64,000 nucleotides of DNA from CAXWPM01 sp965206125 (GCA_965206125.1 CBDBIN010000040.1:124001-188000), one strand, 5' to 3'. Shown: positions 1-9,432, numbered from the stretch's first letter. Notes: generated by a model from the letters alone, not told the origin. Translations and numbers: made by a program.

Positions 1-2495
1 GGGCGCCGGGCTCGCCCCTTCTCAGCGCCCAGGAGCACCAGGGCGCCCACGCCGTCCAGGTCGAGCTTCTGGAACGGATCCGCGGAAAGGATGCCTTTCG
101 CAATGTAGTCGTCTATAAACTTGCCGGCATCGTCCCTCGAGAATCCGAACGCGGTCTGGGTCAGATCGTTCGTTCCGAATGAGAAAAACTCCGCCCACTC
201 GGCGATTTCATCGGCGACGACAGCGGCCCGGGGCAACTCGATCATCGTTCCCACAAGGTAGGCAACGTCTGTTCCGCTTTCTTCGAACACCTCGCGTGCT
301 ACACGGTCGACGATCGCCCTCTGTTCCTCCAATTCGCGGGGAATACCGACGAGCGGAATCATGATTTCGGGAAACACTTCGACGCCTTCGCGGCTGACGG
401 CGATCGCGGCTTCGATGATGGCCCTCGTCTGCATTTCGGAGATCTCTGGGTGGGTGATTCCCAATCGACAGCCGCGGTGGCCCAGCATGGGGTTGAACTC
501 GAAAAGATCCTCCACCTGCGCCAGTAGCAGTTCCTTCGCTTCAGTTTCCTCCTCGGGAGCGTTGCGCTCACGCAGCAAAGCGAGTTCGACCATGAGCTCT
601 TCCCGCTTCGGCAGGAACTCGTGGAGGGGCGGGTCCAGCAGCCGGATCGTTACCGGATGCGGCGCCATGACTTCGAAGATGCGCTTGAAGTCATCCCTCT
701 GAAAAGGCAGCAACTTGTCGAGCGCCGCCCGTCTTTCGCTCTCCACCGATGCCAGGATCATTTCCTGCACGATTGCGAGGCGATCGGCAGCAAAGAACAT
801 GTGTTCGGTCCGGCAGAGACCGATCCCCTCCGCCCCGAACCTGCGTGCGACCTCCGCATCGCGCGGAGCATCGGCGTTGGTCCGGATCTTGAGTCGACGC
901 ATGCGATCCGTCATCGCCATGAACCTGGCGAAGTAGCCGGTGTTGGGATCAGGGTCCACGGTCTGGACCTGCCCGTCGATCACCCGGCCGCCCGTGCCGT
1001 CCAAGGTCAGGAAATCTCCTTCGCCAAACCGTCGTTCGGCGATGATCAGGACCTTCCCCACTTCGTCGACGATGAGCGATTCCACTCCGGCGACGCAGCA
1101 CTTCCCCATACCTCTGGCAACAACCGCGGCATGGCTGGTCATACCGCCGCGAGAGGTCAAGATACCCGCGGCGGCCTCCATGCCGTGGATGTCGTCCGGC
1201 ACGGTTTCTTTGCGGACCAGGATGACCTGCTCCTGCCGGCTCCGATCCACGGCATCGTTTGCCGTGAACACGATCTTTCCGGTGGCGGCGCCGGGCGAAG
1301 CCGGCAGACCGGTCGCCAGAACGTTGTAGTCCGCCGTGGGGTCGAGCTGCGGATGGAGAAGCTGATCGAGCTGCGCCGGGTCGACGCGCATCACCGCTTC
1401 ACGTTCGGAAATCAAGCCCTCCTGCTCCATCTCCACCGCGATGCGAATTGCCGCCGCGCCGGTTCGCTTTCCGTTCCGGGTCTGCAGCATGTAAAGTCGG
1501 CCTTCCTGGATCGTGAATTCAAAATCCTGAACGTCTCGGTAGTGCCGTTCCAGCTGTGTCGTTATCTCGCGCAATTGCCGGTACACCTCCGGCATCCGGT
1601 CGGACAGCTCCTCGATCGGCACCGGCGTTCGGATGCCGGCGACCACATCCTCACCCTGTGCGTTCAGGAGGAACTCGCCGTAAAACTCGTTCGCTCCGGT
1701 CGAAGGGTTCCGCGTAAATCCAACGCCCGTACCCGACGTGTCGCCCATGTTTCCAAACACCATGGCCTGGACGTTCACCGCGGTCCCAAGATCGTCGGAG
1801 ATGTCGTTCATCTTCCGGTAGTAGGCCGCACGGGGGTTCTGCCACGAACCGAACACCGCGCCAATCGCCAGCCGGAGCTGCTCGTTCGGATCGTCGGGGA
1901 ACTCCCGTCCCGCCTGCCGACGAACCGACGCCTTGTACTGATCGACGACGACGCGAAGCGCCTGGGTCGTCAGTTCCGTGTCCAGGACAACGCCGGCGGC
2001 ATCCTTGGCATCGTCGAATATTTCGTCGAAAGTCTCGCGGTCCACCGCCAGAACTACGGTGGCGAACATCTGGATAAACCGACGGTAGCTATCCCAGGCA
2101 AATCGGGGATTTCCCGTTCTCTGGGCCATCGCTTCGACCGTTTCCGGGTTCAATCCGAGGTTCAGGATCGTATCCATCATCCCCGGCATCGAAAACTTTG
2201 CCCCGGAACGGACCGAAACCAGCAAGGGCTTGTCCTTATCTCCCAGGCGTTGGCCTGTCTCGGACTCCAGACGCTCAAGCGCAGCGCGGACCTCTCCCTC
2301 GACAGGCTCGCTGAGCTTTCGGCCAGCGTCGTTGAAGATCCGGCAGACTTTCGTGCTGATCGTGAAACCCGGGGGCACGGGCAAGCCATTGTCGGTCATC
2401 TCGGCAAGTCCGGCACCCTTGCCGCCCAAGATGTCCTTCATGTCGGCACGGCCCTCGGCCTGCCCGCTACCAAAAAAGTAGACGTACTTTTCCAT
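1..2495 (-). CDS. ppdK: Pyruvate, phosphate dikinase, 3' end cut by window edge
   Basis: Interconverts pyruvate, ATP and phosphate with PEP, AMP and pyrophosphate in the cytoplasm. 831 residues are present. The ATP-grasp nucleotide-binding half comes first, then the swivelling phosphohistidine domain with GGMTSHAAVV; the catalytic His is residue 455 and the regulatory Thr residue 453, the same numbering as the Clostridium symbiosum enzyme. The PEP/pyruvate barrel follows. The window ends just before the CGEHGGD loop, so about 45 C-terminal residues are missing. The ATG at 2495 follows GGAG and lies 13 bp after the glyS stop; an upstream ATG at 2505 is out of frame. It is the last visible gene of recO-glyQ-glyS-ppdK. 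Identity is secure. Confidence 0.96.
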   Translation of the reverse strand, partial: MEKYVYFFGSGQAEGRADMKDILGGKGAGLAEMTDNGLPVPPGFTISTKVCRIFNDAGRKLSEPVEGEVRAALERLESETGQRLGDKDKPLLVSVRSGAKFSMPGMMDTILNLGLNPETVEAMAQRTGNPRFAWDSYRRFIQMFATVVLAVDRETFDEIFDDAKDAAGVVLDTELTTQALRVVVDQYKASVRRQAGREFPDDPNEQLRLAIGAVFGSWQNPRAAYYRKMNDISDDLGTAVNVQAMVFGNMGDTSGTGVGFTRNPSTGANEFYGEFLLNAQGEDVVAGIRTPVPIEELSDRMPEVYRQLREITTQLERHYRDVQDFEFTIQEGRLYMLQTRNGKRTGAAAIRIAVEMEQEGLISEREAVMRVDPAQLDQLLHPQLDPTADYNVLATGLPASPGAATGKIVFTANDAVDRSRQEQVILVRKETVPDDIHGMEAAAGILTSRGGMTSHAAVVARGMGKCCVAGVESLIVDEVGKVLIIAERRFGEGDFLTLDGTGGRVIDGQVQTVDPDPNTGYFARFMAMTDRMRRLKIRTNADAPRDAEVARRFGAEGIGLCRTEHMFFAADRLAIVQEMILASVESERRAALDKLLPFQRDDFKRIFEVMAPHPVTIRLLDPPLHEFLPKREELMVELALLRERNAPEEETEAKELLLAQVEDLFEFNPMLGHRGCRLGITHPEISEMQTRAIIEAAIAVSREGVEVFPEIMIPLVGIPRELEEQRAIVDRVAREVFEESGTDVAYLVGTMIELPRAAVVADEIAEWAEFFSFGTNDLTQTAFGFSRDDAGKFIDDYIAKGILSADPFQKLDLDGVGALVLLGAEKGRARR

Positions 2496-2508
2496 TTCGC
2501 TCCATTCC

Positions 2509-4566
2509 CTAGACCACAACCTCGGACACATCGGCCACCTCAAGGAACGAGTCGAACAACCGTTTGAGCAGCTTCAAGCGCCGGCGACGGATCACATCGT
2601 CTTCGTGCATGACGAGAATCCGATCGAAAAACGCATCGACGGTCGTGCGGATCCCGGCCATTTCGTCGAGAGCCCGCCGGTATTCGCCGGCGGCTGCCAG
2701 TTCGGCCATGAGAGGTTCAACCCGATCGACGAGTTCCTCGAGCGCCTGTTCCTCTGCTTCCATCTCCCGGCGATCCGTATCGCCATCGGGTCCCTCCCCC
2801 TTCTTCTCCGACTGCCGCAGGATGTTCTTGATCCTCTTGAAAGCTCCGGCGATCGCGACCATGTCCGGGCTCTCGCGAACGTCATGCAGGGCTTCAACGC
2901 GGCGTTGAACGGCAACGGGGCTGTCCGAACTCGCGCCCATGGCGGCATTGATTTCGTCGTAAGCAAATCCGGCGCGGCCGAGGATAAAGCGGAGACGCTC
3001 CTCATAGAAGCCAAGCAGGCGCTCCTGGCCCTCTTGATCCAGTCGACGGTCCGAAGCCAGCATCGCTCTCATGGAAAAAGGCAGATCGTGATCGAGGAGC
3101 ATCTTGATGACCGCCTGGGTGTGCCGCCGCAGGCCCAGTGGGTCCTCCGATCCTGTAGGCACGGCGCCAATGGAGAAGCACCCGACGAGCGTGTCGAGGC
3201 GATCGGCCAGCGACAGCACGACACCGCCCATGGTCCCAGGTGAGCTGTCCTCGAGACTCGTCGGACGGTACTGCTCGTAAATGGCCCTCCAAACTTCTTC
3301 GGATGCGCCCTCTCGGCGAGCCAGGAGTCCCCCGATAACGCCCTGCATCTCGGGGAATTCACCGACCAGATCCGTCATCAAGTCGGACTTCGACCATCCG
3401 ACGACATCTGCGAGTGTGTCGGGTGCAACCCCCGCGCCTGTCATTTCGTCGATCGCCGCGGCCATGGGCAAAAGCCGCACGAGTTTGTCGCTGTAGGACC
3501 CCAGTTCCTTCTGGAAAACGACCGTCCCGAGCCCTTCCCGTCGTTCTTCGAGCGTTTTCTTGCCGTCGACCTCCCAGAAAAACAGGGCGTCGGCCAGGCG
3601 CGCGTGCAAGACTCTTTCGTGGCCCTTCCGAATCCGGCCGTTGACATCTTCCTTCGTGTTCGTCACCGCCAGGAAGTACGGCAACAACGCTCCATCGGCA
3701 TCCTCCACACCGAAATACTTCAGGTGCACCCGCATGACGGTGATCAGGATCTCTCGCGGCAGCTCGAGGAACCGGGAATCGAACTCGCCCGCCACGACCG
3801 ACGGATATTCATTGATAAAGACGACTTCTTCGAGCAACCCGGCGTCGGCGATGATCCGCCCGCCGCGAGCCGCCGATTCACCTTCCAGCTCGGATTCGAT
3901 CTTCCCCCGGCGCGCGGCCTGGTCCACGAGCACGTAGTTGCTCTCGAGCTTCCCGACATAATCGTCGAAACCGGAGACACGAATGGCGCGTTCGCCCAGA
4001 ACTCGGTGTCCATCCGACACCGTTCCGGCGGAAACGCCGTACAGTTCCAAAGGAATCACCGTACCGTCGAAAAGCGCGACGACCCAACGGACGGGCCGCG
4101 CGAACCGCTGACCGGGGTCGGACCAGTACATCATCTTGGGGAAGGACATATGTCGGACAAGTCCAGGAATTCCCTCGGAGAGGATTCGAGAGGTCAGCCG
4201 GCCCTCGACCTCGGATTCGAATCCCATGTACTCACCCCGCTCGGTGTCGAAAACGCTCAGGTCGCCTACACCGACGCCCGCCTTGCGCGCAAAGCCCTCG
4301 AGTGCCTTTGAGGGTTTGCCATCTTCGAAAGCAATGCTCTTAGGCGGCCCGAGCGTCGTCACCTTACGCGTTTCCTGGCGCTCCGTGAGCGATGGCACAT
4401 GGACGACCAGGCGGCGCGCGGTTCCCAGCGTCCGCACCTGGTCAAACTCCAGGCCGCTCTCGGTCAGAAGTTCTTCGAAGCCTGCGCCAAGGTCACTCAG
4501 CGCCTTGTCCATGGCGCGGGCCGGTATCTCTTCTGCGCCGATTTCGAGAAGAAATTCGCCTTTCAT
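2509..4566 (-). CDS. glyS: Glycyl-tRNA synthetase beta subunit
   Basis: Beta chain of the alpha2beta2 bacterial glycyl-tRNA synthetase, needed for tRNA-Gly binding and charging. The 685-residue product starts MKGEFLLEIGAEEIPARAM, the typical GlyS N terminus, and carries the HD-like core and a C-terminal DALR anticodon-binding region. The reading frame stays open upstream to 4815, but the ATG at 4566 is chosen because it shares its A with the glyQ stop (TGATG), a classic coupled arrangement, and because the family N terminus begins there. It lies between glyQ and ppdK in one operon. Confidence 0.95.
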   Translation of the reverse strand: MKGEFLLEIGAEEIPARAMDKALSDLGAGFEELLTESGLEFDQVRTLGTARRLVVHVPSLTERQETRKVTTLGPPKSIAFEDGKPSKALEGFARKAGVGVGDLSVFDTERGEYMGFESEVEGRLTSRILSEGIPGLVRHMSFPKMMYWSDPGQRFARPVRWVVALFDGTVIPLELYGVSAGTVSDGHRVLGERAIRVSGFDDYVGKLESNYVLVDQAARRGKIESELEGESAARGGRIIADAGLLEEVVFINEYPSVVAGEFDSRFLELPREILITVMRVHLKYFGVEDADGALLPYFLAVTNTKEDVNGRIRKGHERVLHARLADALFFWEVDGKKTLEERREGLGTVVFQKELGSYSDKLVRLLPMAAAIDEMTGAGVAPDTLADVVGWSKSDLMTDLVGEFPEMQGVIGGLLARREGASEEVWRAIYEQYRPTSLEDSSPGTMGGVVLSLADRLDTLVGCFSIGAVPTGSEDPLGLRRHTQAVIKMLLDHDLPFSMRAMLASDRRLDQEGQERLLGFYEERLRFILGRAGFAYDEINAAMGASSDSPVAVQRRVEALHDVRESPDMVAIAGAFKRIKNILRQSEKKGEGPDGDTDRREMEAEEQALEELVDRVEPLMAELAAAGEYRRALDEMAGIRTTVDAFFDRILVMHEDDVIRRRRLKLLKRLFDSFLEVADVSEVVV

Positions 4567-5528
4567 CAGCCGGTCCGCTCCTCGTTCCGCTTCTTCTTCC
4601 GCTTCTTCGAACCCTGCTCGGCTCGCCGACGCGCCCTGGCGACTTCGCGGAGCGCGGCCTCTCTGTCGAGCAGCGGAAACTCCAGGGCGAGTCGGCCCGC
4701 AACATAGGCACGGGCAACCCGTCCCAGAAGCGCCCTCACCCGAGCGATGACATGCACCCGTTCGGTGACGCTGATCGCTCCCCTTGCGTCGAGAACATTG
4801 AACAGCTGCGAGCACTTCAGGCAGTTGTCGTAGGCCGCCAGCACCAGGTTCTCCTCCAACAGATGCTGTGCCTCCGCTTCATGCTCGTCGAACAGGCGGA
4901 AGTACCGATCCACGTCCGCCAATTCGAAGTAATACTTCGAGAACTCGAACTCGTCACGGCGGCGGATCTCACCGTAGGTGACGTGCTCGTTCCAAGGGAG
5001 GTCGTAGACGTTCTCCACGTCGTTCAGGTACATCAGGATCCGTTCCAGGCCGTAGGTGATCTCCCCCGAGATGGGCAGCAGATCGAGCCCGCCGGTCTGC
5101 TGAAAGTACGTAAACTGCGTGATCTCCTCTCCGTCGAGCATGACCTGCCAACCGACACCGGTAGCGCCGCCCATGGGCCACTCCCAGTTGTCCTCCTCAA
5201 ACTTGATGTCGTGCTCTTCGAGCTTGATGCCCATAGCCGTCAGCGACTCCAGATAGATCATCTGGATGTCGGCGGGCGGAGGTTTCAGGATGACCTGCAA
5301 CTGGTGATGTTTCTCGAGCCGGTTCGGGTTCTCCCCGTATCTTCCGTCCGCCGGGCGTCGCGAGGGCTGGATATACGCCACTCGGTAGGGCTCGGGCCCC
5401 AGCACGCGCAGGAAGGTCTCCGGATGCATCGTTCCCGCGCCAACCTCGACGTCGTAGGGTTGCTGCAGAACGCAGCCCCGGCGCCCCCAGAAATCCATCA
5501 GCGCGAGCATGAGTTGTTGAAAGGTCAT
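4566..5528 (-). CDS. glyQ: Glycyl-tRNA synthetase alpha subunit
   Basis: Class II catalytic subunit that activates glycine and transfers it to tRNA-Gly together with GlyS. The 320-residue protein opens MTFQQLMLALMDFWGRRGC and shows family blocks GAGTMHPETFLR, YIQPSRRPADGRYGENPNR and ISGEITYGLERI. The last 30 or so residues form a Lys/Arg-rich tail (KKRKKKR) beyond the usual end, possibly an RNA-contacting extension. The start overlaps the recO stop as ATGA and the stop overlaps the glyS start, so the three genes are translationally coupled. Confidence 0.97.
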   Translation of the reverse strand: MTFQQLMLALMDFWGRRGCVLQQPYDVEVGAGTMHPETFLRVLGPEPYRVAYIQPSRRPADGRYGENPNRLEKHHQLQVILKPPPADIQMIYLESLTAMGIKLEEHDIKFEEDNWEWPMGGATGVGWQVMLDGEEITQFTYFQQTGGLDLLPISGEITYGLERILMYLNDVENVYDLPWNEHVTYGEIRRRDEFEFSKYYFELADVDRYFRLFDEHEAEAQHLLEENLVLAAYDNCLKCSQLFNVLDARGAISVTERVHVIARVRALLGRVARAYVAGRLALEFPLLDREAALREVARARRRAEQGSKKRKKKRNEERTG

Positions 5529-6232
5529 CGGTCGAAAAAACGATCCATCCAGAGCTTATCCAGCTGGCCGACGTGCTGGAGTCCTTCGGTTTCCGGCCGA
5601 CCGCTGTCCTCGCTGAGCGGCTGAGTCAGTATCCACCGAAACGCATCGACCGTGCGGGAAGGCATATCGATCCCTTCTCCCCGTTCACATCGGGGGCACC
5701 CGACCGAGGTGAGGCCCGGCAGCAGAACCCGCCTCTCGGCGTCTTCCATGCGGCGCGAGCAGAGGGAACAGGTGAACAGGTCCGGGAACACACCGGCGAG
5801 CCGGAGCATCCACACCTCGAAATAGCAACGAGCCAACTCGAGCGGGCAGGCATCAATCAGCGACTGACGCACCAGGTTGAACAGCCGGAAGACCTCGTCG
5901 TGCACTTCGTGGTCCGGCAGGAAGCGGTCGACGAGGTCGGCGGCATGGGCGGCCAGGACTGCCCGATCGTAGTCCCCGAGGAGCTTCATCGGCGAATCGA
6001 CCAGTTCGGTGGAGCGGATCCGTACCAGGTCAAAGGTCTCTTTCCGGAAGAATGTCACCTTCGACCGCGCCAGCGGTTCCAGCGAGGCCCCAAAACCGCT
6101 CTTCATTCGCCGTACGCCGTTGGCGACACCTCGGAGCTTGCCGTAGTCGCGGCTGAAGAAGACCACGATGCGGTCGGCCTCTGCGAGCGGGTAAGTCTTT
6201 AGTATGATGGAATCGCTCTCGTGAAGAGGCAT
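5525..6232 (-). CDS. recO: DNA repair protein RecO
   Basis: Recombination mediator that works with RecR/RecF to load RecA on SSB-coated gaps. The 235-residue protein has the N-terminal OB fold (ESDSIILKTYPLAEADRIV), a helical middle and a C-terminal zinc finger with CSLC and CPRC near residues 155-180. It heads the operon recO-glyQ-glyS-ppdK and ends in a 4-bp ATGA overlap with glyQ. The start at 6232 is only 42 bp from the divergent pfkB-family gene, so the shared promoter space is very short. Confidence 0.94.
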   Translation of the reverse strand: MPLHESDSIILKTYPLAEADRIVVFFSRDYGKLRGVANGVRRMKSGFGASLEPLARSKVTFFRKETFDLVRIRSTELVDSPMKLLGDYDRAVLAAHAADLVDRFLPDHEVHDEVFRLFNLVRQSLIDACPLELARCYFEVWMLRLAGVFPDLFTCSLCSRRMEDAERRVLLPGLTSVGCPRCERGEGIDMPSRTVDAFRWILTQPLSEDSGRPETEGLQHVGQLDKLWMDRFFDR

Positions 6233-6274
6233 GACGCCGTTTGATGGAACCCTCTCCGAAATTTTGATTTAAAC

Positions 6275-7222
6275 ATGTCTAGCGGAGGCAATGCCACCAC
6301 GATTCCCTCGCCCAGCTACGACGTCGTGGGTCTTGGGCTGAACGCGATGGATTACATTGCTGTCCTTCCGCGTTTCCCCGAACCGGACGGCAAGGTCCCG
6401 ATCTCCCAGCTCCGGCTCGAGCCTGGCGGCCAGGTGGCGACTGCTCTGACTGCCTGCCGCAGGTTCGGACTGTCAGCCTCCTACATCGGCTCGGTCGGGT
6501 CCGACGAGCTCGGCCGGGCCCAGTTGGACAGTCTCGAGAGCGAAGGCATCGATACCGCACACGTCCGCATCATCGAGGGGGCCACCAGTCAGATGGCTTT
6601 TGCGCTGGTCGAGGAAGGCGTGGGCGAACGAACCATCCTATGGCACCGCGACCCGCGCCTGGTCTTTCCCCCGGACCACGTTTGTCCGGAGATGACGACG
6701 GCAGGACGGTTGCTTCATCTCGACGGTCACGACAGCGCCGCGGCGCTACGGGCGGCACGGCAGGCCCGTGCGGCCGGGCTTCCGGTCATGGTCGATATCG
6801 ATCAACGTTACGACGACTCGACCGAAGAGCTTCTGACCCTGGTCGATTACCTGATCGCCGCCGGCGATTTCGCCATGGAGTTCACAGCGTGCCCGAACGC
6901 TGAGTCCGCCGTTCGGGCGTTGGCGGACCGGTTCCCCGCTCGATTGATCGGCCTCACCATGGGAGCGGACGGTGCGGCCTTCCTACATGACGGAGACGTC
7001 GTGCACTTCCCGGCCTTCGACGTGCCGGTAGCCGACACGACCGGGGCCGGCGACGTGTTTCACGGCGCTTTCATCTACGCCGTCCTCGCCGGATGGGAAC
7101 TGGAGCGCAGCGTCCGATTCTCTCAGGCTGCCGCGGCCATGAAGTGCATGCACCTGGGCGCCCGGGCCGGCATCCCCACCCTGGACGAAGTCGAAGACTT
7201 CCTACAGAACCGGGAGCGGTAG
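6275..7222 (+). CDS. PfkB/ribokinase-family carbohydrate kinase
   Basis: ATP-dependent kinase of the ribokinase fold. The first PfkB signature is EPGGQVATALTAC near residue 50 and the second is DTTGAGDVFHGAF near residue 254, with the catalytic Asp in GAGD. The 315-residue length is normal. The substrate (ribose, fructose, adenosine or 2-keto-3-deoxygluconate type) cannot be told from sequence. The start ATG lies in an AT-rich stretch with no clear Shine-Dalgarno and is divergent from recO. The last codons and the TAG stop lie inside the first copy of a dispersed 27-bp repeat that begins at 7205, so the natural C terminus may have been replaced by the repeat. Confidence 0.88.
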   Translation: MSSGGNATTIPSPSYDVVGLGLNAMDYIAVLPRFPEPDGKVPISQLRLEPGGQVATALTACRRFGLSASYIGSVGSDELGRAQLDSLESEGIDTAHVRIIEGATSQMAFALVEEGVGERTILWHRDPRLVFPPDHVCPEMTTAGRLLHLDGHDSAAALRAARQARAAGLPVMVDIDQRYDDSTEELLTLVDYLIAAGDFAMEFTACPNAESAVRALADRFPARLIGLTMGADGAAFLHDGDVVHFPAFDVPVADTTGAGDVFHGAFIYAVLAGWELERSVRFSQAAAAMKCMHLGARAGIPTLDEVEDFLQNRER

Positions 7223-7231
7223 CGACCGGGT
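7205..7231 (+). repeat. Dispersed 27-bp element, copy 1 (end of pfkB gene)
   Basis: A 27-bp block shared with 59017-59043 and 62159-62185; only positions 9 and 17 vary. Here it occupies the last six codons and the stop of the PfkB kinase, beginning at codon position 1 (CAG AAC), and it founds the tandem array. Confidence 0.85.
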
Positions 7232-7387
7232 AACCCCCGTTCCAGTCACCCGGAGCGGTAGCGACCGGGTAATCCCCGTTCCAGTCACCGAGAGCGGTAG
7301 CGACCGGGTAATTCCCGTTCCAGTCACCGGGAGCGGTAGCGACCGGGTAATCCCCGTTCCAGTCACCGGGAGCGGTAGCGTCCGGGT
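7214..7387. repeat. 39-bp direct tandem array, four full copies plus a partial
   Basis: Units begin at 7214, 7253, 7292, 7331 and 7370 with an exact 39-bp period and few substitutions. Each contains the core GAGCGGTAGCGACCGGGT followed by an invariant CCGTTCCAGTCACC. There are no unique spacers, so this is not a CRISPR array. The first unit covers the pfkB stop codon. The core recurs alone inside imuB (59026) and dnaE2 (62168). Confidence 0.93.
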
Positions 7388-7458
7388 CGACCGCGTGCTC
7401 AAGCGCGACGGGCGTGCCAAAATCGACTGGCATCGCTTGTCGATAGGCATCGGAACTC

Positions 7459-7527
7459 ACCGCAAAGACGCAAAGGCGCAAAGAAAACTATTTCAGGATC
7501 TGCTTTGCGTCTCTGCGTCTTTGCGGT
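7459..7527. terminator. Long inverted repeat between convergent genes, likely bidirectional terminator
   Basis: The left arm (7459-7483) and right arm (7503-7527) pair over 25 bp with two mismatches; the arm contains CCGCAAAGACGCA. It sits between the convergent ends of the PfkB kinase (with its tandem array) and the TPR gene, about 23 bp past the TPR stop. A diverged relative is found between another convergent pair at 56646-56720. Confidence 0.65.
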
Positions 7528-7550
7528 TCGTACTCTTCAACCCCAACCGG

Positions 7551-8738
7551 TCACCCCGAAAACGGACGCCTGAGGAACCGCCGCGCCTCATCCTTAAGGT
7601 CCTCATCGGAGTCGAGGGCGAGAATCGCGTTGTAGTGCTCGAGCGCAGTGTCGCGTTCGCCGACAGAGTCGTACATCTTTCCCATCCAGAGATGGGAGCG
7701 TGCCTTGAGACCCGCGGTCGCAGCCGATCCCGATATCACTCGTGTGAACGCAGGAATCGCACGGTCGTTATGATGGCTGTGCACGTTCGCTTCGCCGATC
7801 TTGAACAGGACCGGTTCGGCGTCGAGTCGATCGTAGTCGTCGGTTCCGTCCTCCACCTTCCGAAGGACGGTCTCATACACCGCGATTGCCGCATCCCACT
7901 CTTCCTTCCGCCCGTAGACCGACGCTTGTTCCAGTTCGAGCAGGAAGTTCCGAGGGTAGTCCGAATGCAGATCCTTCAGGACCTCCAGGGCCTTGTCGTA
8001 TTCCTCTTCCCTGTTGTAGACGACGACGAGGACCATCTTCGCGTTCGTGCTGGCGCGATCGCCAAGCTCTGCCGCGTACTCGAGTTGCTCGATTCCACCC
8101 TCTGTGTCTCCACCACGAATCCCGATGAAACCCAGCACGAAGCGGAGGAAACCCGGAATCTCTCCAAGCGCGTAATCGTAGGTACCGATGGACAGGCGAG
8201 CGTCGTTGAAGGAGGGATCGAGGTTAAGGACCTGCATGTGGTATTCCCGCGCCCGCTTGGCTGCCCCGTTCGCCTTGAGATAGGCGCGCTTGGCCAGGGC
8301 CTCAAAACTTGCAAGGGTTCCATAGGCGACGCCGATGGCATAGAGCGCTTCCAGATCCTGTGGGTCCTCCCGAAGGATCGCCTCACCGGCTTCTATCGCG
8401 CGTTGGATCGCATCACGCACCCGGGCTTCGCGTTCCGGGTTCACGATATCGGTCGATCCCGACCCTCCGAGCCTCGTGCCCGTGTAACTGTCCAGGCCGA
8501 GTTTCTCCTGTTCGTAAACGATCCTGAGCCAAATCGATGATGCCAGCAGGTTCCAATACGTCGGATTCGCAGGATCTTCGAGGGTCAACTCGCGGAATTT
8601 CTGCTCGGCCGGCTCGAAATCCAAGCTGTACAATGATTCAAGAGCTTCCGGATCGACCGCTTGTCCCGGGAGGGGAGCCGGCCAAGTCAACCCGATCGAA
8701 AAGACCAGAAGCGCAATCACCAGACGGCGACACGTCAT
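7551..8738 (-). CDS. Secreted TPR-repeat protein
   Basis: A 395-residue protein of unknown specific role. The N terminus MTCRRLVIALLVFSIGL...LPGQA is a signal peptide. The rest is made of tetratricopeptide-like helices (for example NPTYWNLLASSIWLRI, ALYAIGVAYGTLASFEAL, LKARSHLWMGKMYDSVGER), which normally scaffold protein-protein contacts. The frame extends to 8807, but ATG 8738 directly precedes the signal peptide and has GGAACGGA upstream. That start codon overlaps the divergent rhomboid start in the palindrome CATG, so the promoter of each gene must lie inside the other gene. Confidence 0.8.
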   Translation of the reverse strand: MTCRRLVIALLVFSIGLTWPAPLPGQAVDPEALESLYSLDFEPAEQKFRELTLEDPANPTYWNLLASSIWLRIVYEQEKLGLDSYTGTRLGGSGSTDIVNPEREARVRDAIQRAIEAGEAILREDPQDLEALYAIGVAYGTLASFEALAKRAYLKANGAAKRAREYHMQVLNLDPSFNDARLSIGTYDYALGEIPGFLRFVLGFIGIRGGDTEGGIEQLEYAAELGDRASTNAKMVLVVVYNREEEYDKALEVLKDLHSDYPRNFLLELEQASVYGRKEEWDAAIAVYETVLRKVEDGTDDYDRLDAEPVLFKIGEANVHSHHNDRAIPAFTRVISGSAATAGLKARSHLWMGKMYDSVGERDTALEHYNAILALDSDEDLKDEARRFLRRPFSG

Positions 8739-9432
8739 GATTCCGTTCCGCGACAACATCAAGTCACGCACGTTCCCGGCCGTTACGGTGTCTCTCATTG
8801 TGGTCAATTCGCTCGTCTTCCTCTACGAACTATCTCTCGGCCCGGAGCTGGGGGCTCTGTTCTACGAATACGGTGTCATACCTACTAATGTATTCCAGTG
8901 GCCGGCCTCAGGACAATCATTAGTAGGGGTCACCCTGCCATTCTTTACATCGATGTTCCTGCACGGCGGATGGCTGCATCTGATCGGCAACATGTGGTAC
9001 CTGTGGATTTTCGGCGACAACGTGGAGGATCGCCTGGGCCACGGCGGTTTTGCGCTCTTCTACCTCCTGGCAGGGCTCGGCGCCGGAGCCGTCCACACGG
9101 CAATCAATTCCTACGTCGAAATCCCCAGCGTCGGCGCCAGCGGCGCGATTGCCGGAGTCCTCGGGGCATACCTGTTGCTCTACCCGTGGGCCAAGGTCCT
9201 GACGCTCGTGCCCCTGTTCTTCTTCATACAGATCATAGAAATCCCAGCGATCATCGTTCTGGGGTTCTGGTTCGTCATGCAGTTCCTTCAGGGGGCGAGC
9301 TCGCTCGGGATCGCCGACGCTGCGGCCGGGGGGGTGGCCTGGTGGGCCCACATCGGGGGTTTCGTGCTCGGGATGATTCTTCTGGGGATCTTGCCACGCA
9401 GACCCGACGACCGAACCCATCACGAAGCCTGA
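8737..9432 (+). CDS. Rhomboid-family intramembrane serine protease
   Basis: Cleaves transmembrane substrates within the inner membrane. The 231-residue protein opens MIPFRDNIKSRTFPAVT as bacterial GlpG-like rhomboids do and has six or seven membrane segments. The catalytic Ser is residue 135 (GASGAIAG) and the His is residue 205 (WAHIGGF); HxxxN appears as HLIGNMW in TM2. All key residues are present. The start ATG overlaps the divergent TPR gene start by two bases, with no obvious Shine-Dalgarno. Substrate unknown. Confidence 0.92.
   Translation: MIPFRDNIKSRTFPAVTVSLIVVNSLVFLYELSLGPELGALFYEYGVIPTNVFQWPASGQSLVGVTLPFFTSMFLHGGWLHLIGNMWYLWIFGDNVEDRLGHGGFALFYLLAGLGAGAVHTAINSYVEIPSVGASGAIAGVLGAYLLLYPWAKVLTLVPLFFFIQIIEIPAIIVLGFWFVMQFLQGASSLGIADAAAGGVAWWAHIGGFVLGMILLGILPRRPDDRTHHEA

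Noticed and set aside
621..2567. 648-codon plus-strand open frame
   Set aside because: It is antisense to ppdK, whose minus-strand protein has all family motifs; long antisense frames are expected in GC-rich DNA.
4392..5624. 410-codon plus-strand open frame
   Set aside because: Antisense shadow of glyQ and the glyS start; no family similarity.
7214..7387. Possible CRISPR array
   Set aside because: The repeats are contiguous with identical interiors and no unique spacers; no cas genes nearby.
7395..8540. 381-codon plus-strand open frame
   Set aside because: Antisense to the TPR gene, and its first part crosses the terminator repeat.
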